Below, in pieces: positions 1 to 8,091 of a stretch of DNA of 28,903 bases. Numbering within the stretch: position 1 is the stretch's first letter; every line of letters starts with the position of its first letter. The notes beneath the pieces were generated by a model. That model searched no databases. It was given only the letters and a program-made list of their open reading frames with translations, and was not told the DNA's origin. Source of the stretch: Gamarada debralockiae (Eukaryota; Ascomycota; Leotiomycetes; Helotiales; Hyphodiscaceae); NCBI GenBank assembly GCA_002803225.1, contig NXFV01001925.1, positions 1 through 28,903 on the forward strand, in the 5' to 3' direction. The position numbers and the translations under genes were made by a program.

Positions 1-224
1 GCTCGACAGAATTATATCATCCATCTTTGATTTAGTGACAATTAAGTAGAATAGTTGATGAATTAATTAATTTACAGAAGTAAGTGTCTAAAAACGCGAC
101 GCGTCGCGATGCTCGCTTAGGTGGGCGGAGAGTAATGGCCCCAGCCCCAGCTCTTACAACGTACAGGCCCTATTAATGTTAATGCACAGACCCCTCGCCA
201 TTACTTATCACACCACTTTTCCTA
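1..224. other. AT-rich left edge, no gene seen
   Basis: No coding stretch is visible. The only notable item is a perfect 14-bp palindrome, CGCGACGCGTCGCG, at about 94-107. The sequence could be the outer part of the adjacent transposon relic or its flank. Confidence 0.4.
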
Positions 225-1376
225 CTGCTGCTTTTACGAGGATCACCTGCAATTAAAACTATTCAGAGTGTTCATTTCTACTATTTTGTATATCCTCCAT
301 GAGCGTCTTCGATATCCTGACAGCGCTGTGGTATCGTATGAATTATATCCCTGATCTCTGCGTCGGTAATAGAATCCTATGCTTCAATTACAGTCGCTTG
401 TAGCTCCTATGGACTCGGGGGTCTAATTGCTCTAAGATATCCTTTATCCTATTCCAAATCGTCTCTATTGGCGAAAGATCAAGTGAAAATGGAGGCCAAA
501 AGATTGGTTAGAACCCACGCTGTGCAAATACCTCTACGGTAGAGCCTGTACTGTGCCCTGGCCCTCTGTCTTGCTGAAATCAAAGCTATAGATAAGTCGA
601 AAGATAGTCGCAGGCTAAACTAATAATATATTCTAAGTAAGAATCCGTAGTGATTATCTTCTACTCATTCTCCTAGAAGATCCCTAGTCCTTTCCCATAT
701 ATCCCACTAATCTAGCCCCAAAACATTTATCTAATCTTCCTTTGCCACTTACAAGAGACATAATCTAGGTAGAAGAGCTCTTATTCTCTAATTAGCCTTG
801 TTACCTACTTTCTTTTATAATACCCAGGCTAAACTTAACTCTCGTCACTCTAGTAGATTATATCCCATATATCTAAGGTCTAATTCTCACAATCAAGCGC
901 CCATTAGTGTCTTTTCCGTTGATTCTCCTCAGGTAAGGTGGTTTCTTCCTTCGTACAGCTCTACAATACCTCTCCTTCTTCAAAGTAGCTCGAATTGCCT
1001 TCTCACTATATTACTCTTCTTATCCAAGCTATTTTGGTATTTGTGCCCATAGACTTCTCGAGTAAAAGAGCTTGGAGTTACCTATTATACGAGTTCCTTG
1101 CGCCGCAGGGTATTTAAGAGAGCGTGCGCACCGCAATGCCCTTTCTTTTGAGGGGTCGGACGTGTCTCGAGAGAATATTGGATCTGTCAGCGTGTGACTT
1201 TAGGGTCCTGCAGGCGGATCTCGTCAATTGACTAACCTGCAGTATAATAGAGGATCTGAATACGTAGCTTATCATCCCTGCTAAGAGTATACGTCGGAGT
1301 CTTAGGGGTAGGCACTTGGTATATAGAATCCATGATTGAAGTTCAAATGATTGTACAGTAATGTTAAAAGCAGCAG
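225..1376 (-). mobile_element. Tc1/mariner-type transposon relic (dead DDE transposase)
   Basis: Read on the minus strand from about 1318 down to about 330, stretches of all three frames give a Tc1/mariner (IS630-like) transposase. In order one sees a helix-turn-helix start (TPTYTLSRDDKLRIQILYY, then RLQDPKVTR and QIQYSLETRPTPQ), a linker (AIRATLKKERYCRAVRRKKP), the first catalytic Asp in WDIIY-stop-SDES, MFWG-stop-ISGIYGKGLGIF, the second Asp block degraded to QQDRGPGHST, and the C-terminal block WPPFSLDLSPIETIWNRIK. Several in-frame stops are TAG, some where Trp is expected (the codon before SDES, for example), as G-to-A change would give. No frame is open throughout, so it cannot make an active enzyme. 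A perfect 12-bp inverted repeat, CTGCTGCTTTTA at 225-236 and its complement at 1365-1376, brackets the coding remains and may be part of the terminal repeats; the true ends were not proved. Confidence 0.85.
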
Positions 1377-2150
1377 AGAGCCAAAGAAATATTATTGGCA
1401 GGCCCCCTGTCACACATCAGGTGGTAGTGTGACCATATCACCTCATATATAACATTTATTACGCCCTGGGGGTAGTATATGTCCATAATGTCGGTAACGG
1501 CTTGCATTGGGAAAGGCCATGGATCACTGCCAACGGGAAAGGAGGGCGCTTCTGGGACTCAGACGTTTATTCCGCCGGTTTGGCCCTGTGGTTTGGAGTT
1601 GGGATTGGGTGTTGTTACTGCATTAAGGTACTTGGCTGCATAATCGGACACATAACTGGGTATTAGACATGAGTGTAAATCGAAAAATCGTTCATGTAAA
1701 CTGCTTCTTACAATATCGCAAAAGATCCTCGAACAAGCGTAATGTGTGCGATGTTTCCAACCCCAGGCGAGATACGCCTTGGAAGTTCATACTACATTTT
1801 CAAATTGAAACTATGCGGAGCACAAGTGGGAAGCCAGTTTGCTTCGAGTCCGGGCAACCGCTCGTATCTTCCGTCCATTTGCGTCGAGACTCGCCCGCCC
1901 TGTACTCTAGCCCCCGCGAGGACGATACGCTCCAAGTGTGAGCTCACTTAGTGAAGATGGAGATTCATCAAGTCAAAGAGAATCCAACTGTCCTGCCGGA
2001 TTATTTGCAGTTTTCACTCTTCTTTTCTCGGAGGAATTTTGATTAAGTAAGGTATCCTGATCTTTTGTCAAGAGATTTCGCGTGACAGACATTCTTCAAC
2101 TTTCAACTTTGATCACGGTGAGCTATCAATGAAGACCTGAGACAGGAGAA
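1377..2150. other. Intergenic stretch between transposon relic and SDR pseudogene
   Basis: Short open frames here (up to 90 codons) match nothing I recognise and lack a convincing start or splice structure. A small inverted repeat, GTCACAC at 1409-1415 with GTGTGAC at 1427-1433, sits just outside the putative transposon end. The rest probably contains the lost promoter and 5' end of the SDR pseudogene. Confidence 0.4.
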
Positions 2151-2157
2151 GTGCTGA

Positions 2158-3239
2158 TTGATTGGAAAGACGAGCATAGCAGGAAAGAGCTCAGGTGCTT
2201 TGGCACCAGGAGTCGCATTCGTCACGGGTGGTTCGAGAGGATTGGGAAATGCCATTGCTGTTTCGTTTGCTAGGGAAGAAGCTAGAGGCGTTGTGACTGT
2301 AGATATCAACCAAGCTACGTTAGAGGAAGGCAAAAAAGTCATGGAACGAAGTTGAGTTACAACATGTGCTCTTTCCAATCACCATGAACAATGGAGGAGC
2401 CTAACTCCAAGTTTGTGCAAAGGGTCTCGCAGTTCAAGCCGACGTGACCAAAGATGATGTCGAAAAAGCAGTTGCGGTAGCTGTGAAGGAATTTGGAAGG
2501 ATTGATTATGCTGCGTATGAGTCGCGACTCCCAACATAAAGGAGAGGTTGAATTGACTGGAAAGTAGAAATTTCGCAGGCGTCCTTGGGACACGCGACGC
2601 ACACTTTCGAGACCTCGTTTGAAGACGATTAGAAATGCATGGCCTGTCAACTGCACTGGTGTTTTCCTGAGTACTAAGCATGAAATTAAGCATATGATGA
2701 AGCAGGAGAGCATTGAGGTGTAAGTAGCTCCCATATTTATCCCGGAAATGGATTTGGAAGATTGAATGGGGCTACGGGTAATGCAGAGAAGAAGGTCGCG
2801 CTCCTCAGCGAGGAGCAATCGTGAACTGTGCCTTAGTAAACTCAATCATGTCCCTCCAAGGCAGTGTCCCTTACGCGATATCCAAGCACGTAGTTGTGGG
2901 TGTCACCAAAGCCGCTGCGCTGGAAGCTCGAGATCACAGTATCCGCATAAATGCTATCTCACCAGGTTTCCTCCCTTACCCAGCTGTTTGTGTCACGTGT
3001 CACAGGCGATGATGGGGAAGCCGGTCGGATTGTAGACGGGTTTTGAAGCGAGGCAGGGGAGGAGTGCGAAGTTCGAAGAGGTGGGTGATGCGGCGGTTTT
3101 GATCACCAGTCCAAGGATGAGTTTGGTTAATGGGATTAATTTGAGTGTTGATGGGTAAGTTTCCCCTCCTGTCTGGTGATTGGGTGAGTGCTAATGCAGG
3201 CTCTGATAGGACTTCACGATCAATGAGGGGTTCTCGTAA
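2158..3239 (+). pseudogene. Short-chain dehydrogenase/reductase (SDR) pseudogene
   Basis: The translated pieces form a classical SDR (NAD(P)-dependent oxidoreductase, about 250 residues). They are the cofactor motif VTGGSRGLGNAIA with VVTVDIN, then ADVTKDDVEKAV and KEFGRIDYAA, FAGVLGTRDA, VNCTGVFLSTKHEIKHMMKQ, GAIVNC, the active-site segment VPYAISKHVVVGVTKAAALE (Tyr-x3-Lys), RINAISPGF, ending KFEEVGDAAVLITSPRMSL, NGINLSVDG and DFTINEGFS-stop. Likely introns are 2351-2411, 2515-2567 and 2720-2786, with another before the C-terminus. Damage is clear: frame changes near 2600-2606 and 2641-2645, TAG stops at 2630-2632 and 3033-3035, and a last-exon junction that does not hold frame. No ATG start is found in frame; the first open codon near 2158 is TTG. 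The substrate is unknown. Given the catabolic neighbours, a polyol or sugar-type oxidoreductase ancestor is possible but not shown. Confidence 0.8.
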
Positions 3240-3363
3240 CTTTGCGGTGGAGACAATTATGGATTATCTTTGACTTGAGAACTCAAATAAACTGCATCTA
3301 TACCTCACGCTTCTCCCTTCTTCACATCGCCGTGACTATTGCAGTATTGGCCCGGATTGTAAT

Positions 3364-4808
3364 CTAAGCCTTGACCATCATCGCTTCGAATTTCGTCTGC
3401 ATATCGCAGAAGATATTGATAGCCTGAAAACCGTCAGCATTATCCTCATCCAGATAACAACTCAGATCCGACCAGTGATTGCGACTTGAATTCCTCAGCT
3501 CGGTTGAGCAACTATGTTTCACAGCAAGCCTCAATCACGCTACGGGGATCCGCAGGAAACAAGCGTCGGAATTTCATACCTGGCTCAACTTCCGTTCCCC
3601 CTCTCCATTCCCACTTCTCGTAAACGCTATCCGGAAGCCGGCCTCATCATCTACGAACGACCGCCAGGCGTAAGCCTCGAAGGTGGCTGGCGTCTGATCA
3701 AACAGTGATGACGTGCTGAGGCTCGAAGCAGGGACTTTTGCAAGCTGTTCAAGTAAAGCCGGGGCAATGGTCATGTGATGCACACCAGCCAACTCCATAA
3801 TCTCAGCGGTAGAGGTCAGACTGGCTGGTAGCACCTGAGTCTTGATGTTGTTCTTCTCGTAGTATCGCTGCGCTTCTAAACAAAGCTTTTGGGCTTTGTT
3901 GTTGTCGACGAATCCAGCATCGAAATGGACTCGCAACTCGTTGACATAAGGAGCAATATAATAACATCCAACCTCTCCGGCCAGTGCTGCTTGCTCCATG
4001 GTGAAGAGCGTGGTAGCCAGTGTTACTGTCCCCGTAGATTGAAGTATTTTGCAGGCCTTGAGACCTTCCCAAGTACTTGGTATTTTGATACAGACTCGTG
4101 ATGTATCAAAGGTCGAGTCGAGATGCTTGAAGAGCTGGATGATTCCTGGAATATTTCAGCGAGCTTTCGAAAGACGAGTACAGTTGCTGAAAAAGATATC
4201 AACCATCGAAGCTGCCTCAGTGATTGGAACATTCCAGAGGCCCAGTAAACACACGATGCTGAATCACTCAATCCGATTCAGCAAGCCAATGCACCGAGAT
4301 AACTGGAGCCATTTCCATTGCTGTAGCGAAATGAATGGTCGACATCTTCATAATTCGACTTACTTCGAGCACCTTTGACGGTCTTTTCGGTATTATATGA
4401 ATGATACGGATTTGTCTGGACATGCACGAATCCCGTGACATGATGAGATATTTCGAGCTGTAACTTGACCATTGCAATCTCGACAGCTAATTCTGCGACG
4501 GCGACGTCGGAGGCATAGTCCGTGACGAGCGTCTTCGACAGCTCAGTAGCCTTTTGAATGAGTTCTGCGTGCTTTGGTTTTTGGATTTCGTTGAACGCAA
4601 TGGCTTGATTGGACGTGCAATCAACGAACGGTCCCAGAGACTTGGGAACTGCCAGGCGTCAGCATTGGACTCGCACTTGCATCCTCATCGCTGAGATGAA
4701 CCAAGTGACTGATATTCGGAAGAACGACATACCTTCGACGTCCATCGTATCGCAATCAACGACAGTTCGAGACTGCAATAGTTGCAGGAGTGTTTGTTGA
4801 GACCCCAT
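3364..4808 (-). CDS. Transaldolase, four exons, 328 aa
   Basis: Transaldolases move a dihydroxyacetone unit between sugar phosphates in the cytosolic non-oxidative pentose phosphate pathway. Exons on the minus strand are 4808-4733, 4648-4364, 4145-3580 and 3423-3364, joined by introns of 84, 218 and 156 nt with GT-AG ends; the sum is exactly 329 codons. Family blocks are VDCTSNQAIAF (Asp35, the catalytic-acid position), FVHVQTNPYHSYNTEKTVKGAR, SRVCIKIPSTWEGLKACKIL (Lys141, Schiff-base lysine), LATTLFTMEQAALAGEVGCY, YIAPYVNELRVHFDAGF and the C-terminus INIFCDMQTKFEAM. Length is close to the usual 320-350. The usual Thr-Asn-Pro after the Asp reads Ser-Asn-Gln. Intron 2 is long for a fungus but splices to a perfect frame (Ala-Arg|Arg-Ile-Ile). 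It diverges from the mannose-6-phosphate isomerase gene, suggesting shared control. It may be a specialised paralogue rather than the housekeeping enzyme; I cannot tell. Confidence 0.9.
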
Positions 4809-5013
4809 GATTGAGAGTGAAATGTAATAGTCTGCTTTGGCTCAGTGAGTGAGAAAATGAAGCCTCAGTTTCCCAATTTTATCTGAATTATTGGATTTGA
4901 TGGTTGGAACGAGACTGCAAAATGACTTTATTAGGTGGGAGAGAAAGTAGCCGTACAATCACTGCACTGAAAGACTGATTGAGTTTTCCGTTATGCGGGT
5001 GACTTGTTCTGCC

Positions 5014-5074
5014 CCACCGGCCAACGCTGGCTTCCCAGTGGAACGAGGCCAGCTTTGGGAAGGTAAGCCGGTGG
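5014..5074. repeat. GC-rich imperfect inverted repeat in the divergent promoter
   Basis: Outer arms CCACCGGC (5014-5021) and GCCGGTGG (5067-5074) are perfectly complementary. Inside them CTTCCC (5031-5036) pairs with GGGAAG (5057-5062), and GCTGG with CCAGC. The central loop is about 20 nt. It could form a cruciform or serve as a two-fold protein binding site. Confidence 0.55.
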
Positions 5075-5430
5075 ACCCCCGCCGTTTTCGCTTGAGTTGC
5101 CTTCTAGATCAGCCATTTCGACTTCGAGTTACTGATTGAGAAGGCGATTCTGTTCTGCATTCAGTTGTTCAAACAGGAAAAGAATGACGCAGGTCACAAT
5201 CGCTGAAATAATTTAAATGACTCGATATTCCAACTTTCAGGCCGCAAACACCGTAGAAGCTTATGCCAGACTGGGATTCTCGATCTGCGGTTCTCCCTTA
5301 TTGGGCGTGATGTACCGCGCAACTTTCCTGATGTAACCTTTCCAAACCAGTTGCTGAAGTAATTAGAAAAATCACGTGGCAGGAGCGATGTCCACTCTTA
5401 AGTCCATCCTATATTCGCTTTGGAGTGGTT

Positions 5431-5440
5431 TATATATAAA
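5431..5440 (+). promoter_or_regulatory. TATA-like box upstream of the mannose-6-phosphate isomerase gene
   Basis: TATATATAAA stands in an otherwise mixed-base region, 130 bp before the ATG at 5570. The distance fits a fungal promoter with a 5' leader of roughly 100 nt. Confidence 0.4.
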
Positions 5441-5569
5441 ATAGTTGAGCGAGAGATCGATCAGAACCAAATGAACAACTCGAGAATAATATTCTTCTAG
5501 CGAAATCAAAAGCACCTCACCTACCTTAACTTCAACCAAGTCATACATCGTGACAACACTTGAAACAAC

Positions 5570-6565
5570 ATGGATCTCATCAGATTACCTTCGAATCAGC
5601 TACCAGATCGCTTCTACAAAGGCGGTCCACAAATATCGAACTTTCGAGGCGAACCATCACGGGGACAGCGCACACCGGAAGACTGGATTGGATCCACGAC
5701 AAGTTGCTATGGGCATTCAACTCTCGGCCAGACGCGTCTCCCCGACGGTAGCCTTCTCCAGGATGAAATAAAAGCTCATCCTCTTGAATGGCTGGGAGAA
5801 GACCACATCAAGGCTTTCGGTGTAGACACAAAGCTTCTCGTCAAGCTCCTCGACGCAGGGCAACGGCTGCCAATACATGCACATCCTCATGCAAAATGGG
5901 CACAAGCACACATCGGAGCTGCTCATGGCAAGTCCGAAGCATGGTATATAATGTCGCCGGGAGAGGTCTTCCTCGGCCTCCAAAGAGACGTAACGGCCCA
6001 AGAGCTGCTGGCGTTGGTGGAAATCCAAGATATCGAAACTATGCTGGGCCTCATGCATCGAGTACCCGTCAAGCAACACCAAACTGTTTATGTCCCTCCA
6101 GGACTTCTTCATGCCATGGGAGAAGGAATCATGGTGGCCGAAGTCCAGGAACCAGAAGATCTCTCAATTCTGCTGGAGTGGCACGACTTCGAGATCGATG
6201 GCAGAGAGCATGGTCATCTTGGTCTTGGTTTCGTAACAGCTCTGGGTGCTGTTGAGGCAAAGATGCGGACGGAGAAAGAGATAGCCGGGCTTATAAGCGA
6301 TGTGAATGCGCTTGGGAGCGTTCTCGTTCCGGAGGCCAATGAATACTTCGTTTTGGAACGTTTGCGTTTTGATAGCCAAGAAGCGTGCCAAGCTGGATTC
6401 GGGATCATCATCGTCCTTGAAGGCAAGGTTGAGATTCTCAGTGCGCATGGCAAGTCCGTCGTGATGGAAAAAGGAGGAACGGCGGTGATACCGCATGCAG
6501 CCGGAAAGCTCAAACTGAGCGGAGCTGGGGAGGTGCTGATCGCTCGACCACCACAACCTGAATAA
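5570..6565 (+). CDS. Class I (type I) mannose-6-phosphate isomerase-like protein, 331 aa, intronless
   Basis: The family interconverts mannose 6-phosphate and fructose 6-phosphate with a metal in a cupin fold. Seen in the protein: AGQRLPIHAHPHAKWAQAHI with metal-ligand candidates His103 and His105, GKSEAWYIM with Glu123, and VPPGLLHAMGEGIM with His181 followed by VQEPEDLSILLEW. A second cupin-like half has IIIVLEGKVEIL and GGTAVIPHAAG. The 331-residue length, absence of introns and compact two-cupin layout resemble bacterial ManA-type enzymes more than the longer (about 430-residue) eukaryotic housekeeping isomerase, so bacterial transfer is possible but unproved. The ATG at 5570 is the first in frame, in context ACAACATGG, about 130 bp downstream of a TATA-like box. 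It diverges from the transaldolase gene and converges on the PrpF-like gene with 12 bp between stop codons. The real substrate may be another sugar phosphate or sugar. Confidence 0.85.
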   Translation: MDLIRLPSNQLPDRFYKGGPQISNFRGEPSRGQRTPEDWIGSTTSCYGHSTLGQTRLPDGSLLQDEIKAHPLEWLGEDHIKAFGVDTKLLVKLLDAGQRLPIHAHPHAKWAQAHIGAAHGKSEAWYIMSPGEVFLGLQRDVTAQELLALVEIQDIETMLGLMHRVPVKQHQTVYVPPGLLHAMGEGIMVAEVQEPEDLSILLEWHDFEIDGREHGHLGLGFVTALGAVEAKMRTEKEIAGLISDVNALGSVLVPEANEYFVLERLRFDSQEACQAGFGIIIVLEGKVEILSAHGKSVVMEKGGTAVIPHAAGKLKLSGAGEVLIARPPQPE

Positions 6566-6577
6566 AATGCAATTGAA

Positions 6578-7836
6578 TTACTTCCAATATACGTTGCCAT
6601 TCATGAGTCTTCTCGCGGTTCGAAAAACGGTTGCCTGGGTCAAGCCGCCTTGATCATCGAATTTTGCCCCAACCATTATCTTGCCACTCGAATGACCTAG
6701 AGTGATGCCATCAGGGTCAACGCGGGAGCTGGAGACGTTGGCATGAACGGTTGAGCCTTCGAGGTTCGCAGCAGCAGCTACTGCCATCGCCACAGTTATG
6801 GGCACTGCCTTATGAGGTTGTCCAACAGACAGGGCTCTCACCACAAGATCAACTGTATGTCCTTCGATTGTTTCCCCTGACAATAGCTTGTGTGACGTTG
6901 ATTTTGAGACTATCGCAATCTTCGGAATAGAACCTGGTGTAGAAACCTCGTCTTTACTTAAGCCCATTGCAACTGATGCTTTCCGTCGAATTGAGTCGAG
7001 TTTCGAGAGAAGAGTCGGGTGGGCGTCCACATCGTCTGGTAGAATTGTGCCATCGACGTTGACGTCTGCCGCTTGTATAAATACGCAAGGGTTTCCGGCG
7101 TCGATACAGGTCGCTTTCACGCCATCCAGAGTATCCGTAACGTTGCCCGTTGGGAGGAGCTTGCCAGTTTTGGAGCCTCTAGAGGAAGGTTAGCTTTGCA
7201 GATACTGGTAGGGAGGATTACTGACGCTGGATTGATGAATGCAAGCTCGATTTTCGCTGCAGTACCAGCCACCCCATCGATAGCAAATGATCCAGATGCG
7301 GCAGCTTCTCCCTCGATCACAGGGAATGTTGAATGAATGACTTTGCCGGTATTAGTATTATGTATTCTCACAGTTGTCTGCCCATCTTCTGCAATAACCA
7401 TGCCAGTATCTATTGCAAAAGGTCCAATCGCACTCGTCATGTTCCCACAATTGCTCGAGTAATCCACGTCCCAATTCTTGACACCAATTGCTGCGAATGT
7501 GTAGTCGACATCTGCCTCCGGATGTGATGAAGGTCCCACAACGCATATCTTCGAGAGGCTGGATATTCCACCGCCCAGGCCATCCAACTGCCTGCCATTC
7601 GGATCTGGAGACCCTATAGCTCCGCAGAAAATCGATTCCCATTGTTTGCGATCTTTCGGTAGGTCTTGTTGACGGAAGATGATTGCTCGAGAGGTTCCGC
7701 CGCGGTAGTATGCTGCTGGGAGTCGATTCTGTTTCTTCGTAAACATCGCAGCGTGACGGTGGGGCTGGGGCAAGAGTCCGTGAGTGCCTCGAAGGCACTG
7801 AATCGTTGACCTCGAGCTTCCCACAAGCTTAGGCAT
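6578..7836 (-). CDS. PrpF-like (2-methylaconitate isomerase family) protein, two exons
   Basis: PrpF-family proteins have the diaminopimelate-epimerase fold and isomerise aconitate-type acids, as in the 2-methylcitrate route of propionate breakdown. Exons on the minus strand are 7836-7226 and 7178-6578, with a 47-nt intron (donor GTCAGT, branch-like GCTAAC, acceptor CTCTAG). The joined frame is 404 codons, 403 residues, near the usual 390-400. Motifs: RLPAAYYRGGTSRAIIF, GSPDPNGRQLDGLGGGISS, SSNCGNMTSAIGPFA (candidate catalytic Cys130) and the partner segment CIDAGNPCVFIQA (Cys235), then GHSSGKIMVGA near the end. A second in-frame Met31 lies just before the conserved start, so the first 30 residues, rich in Arg and Ser and without acidic residues, are either a mitochondrial presequence or untranslated. 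Specific substrate is uncertain: fungal paralogues occur in many catabolic settings. Confidence 0.88.
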
Positions 7837-8091
7837 CGTCTATTCCTCCGCAGAGCTGGAGTTATTACCAATTGCAGCGCTCTGCGCCGGTTTGACTTGG
7901 ACGCGAAGCGGAAAACGCGATTCTCCGCAAACCCTATTTTTCAGCTCATCCACTGGCTTCATCAATTACCTAGCTTGCCCTTTAGCAATCCCTTTGGCAT
8001 GAAGAAGTTGTTTGGTTTAATTATATTACTTGTTTAGTACAGTTATTTTTGAGGGAAAAGTGTCTTTTTATGACACGAGAATTAATTGACG
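7837..8091. promoter_or_regulatory. Short divergent intergenic region between PrpF-like and HET genes
   Basis: The 255 bp between the two divergent ATG codons must contain both promoters. It is AT-rich near 8015-8050. No classical TATA box or obvious operator is visible. Confidence 0.4.

Larger units (their letters stand above)
4809..5569. promoter_or_regulatory. Divergent promoter region between transaldolase and phosphomannose isomerase genes
   Basis: This 761-bp region has no convincing coding sequence and lies between two divergent ATG codons, so it should hold both promoters. A TATA-like TATATATAAA is at 5431-5440, about 130 bp before the isomerase ATG. Near the middle is a GC-rich inverted repeat, CCACCGGC at 5014-5021 and GCCGGTGG at 5067-5074, with inner arms CTTCCC and GGGAAG. 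Paired CCG/CGG triplets are what Zn2Cys6 regulators commonly bind, so it is a candidate operator by inference only. Confidence 0.5.

Noticed and set aside
1669..1941. Plus-strand open frames of 69-90 codons before the SDR pseudogene
   Set aside because: No motif, no splice partners, overlapping frames of similar length; consistent with chance.
5717..6600. Long minus-strand frames of about 130 codons opposite the mannose-6-phosphate isomerase gene
   Set aside because: They mirror the coding strand of a clearly conserved protein and have no motifs of their own.
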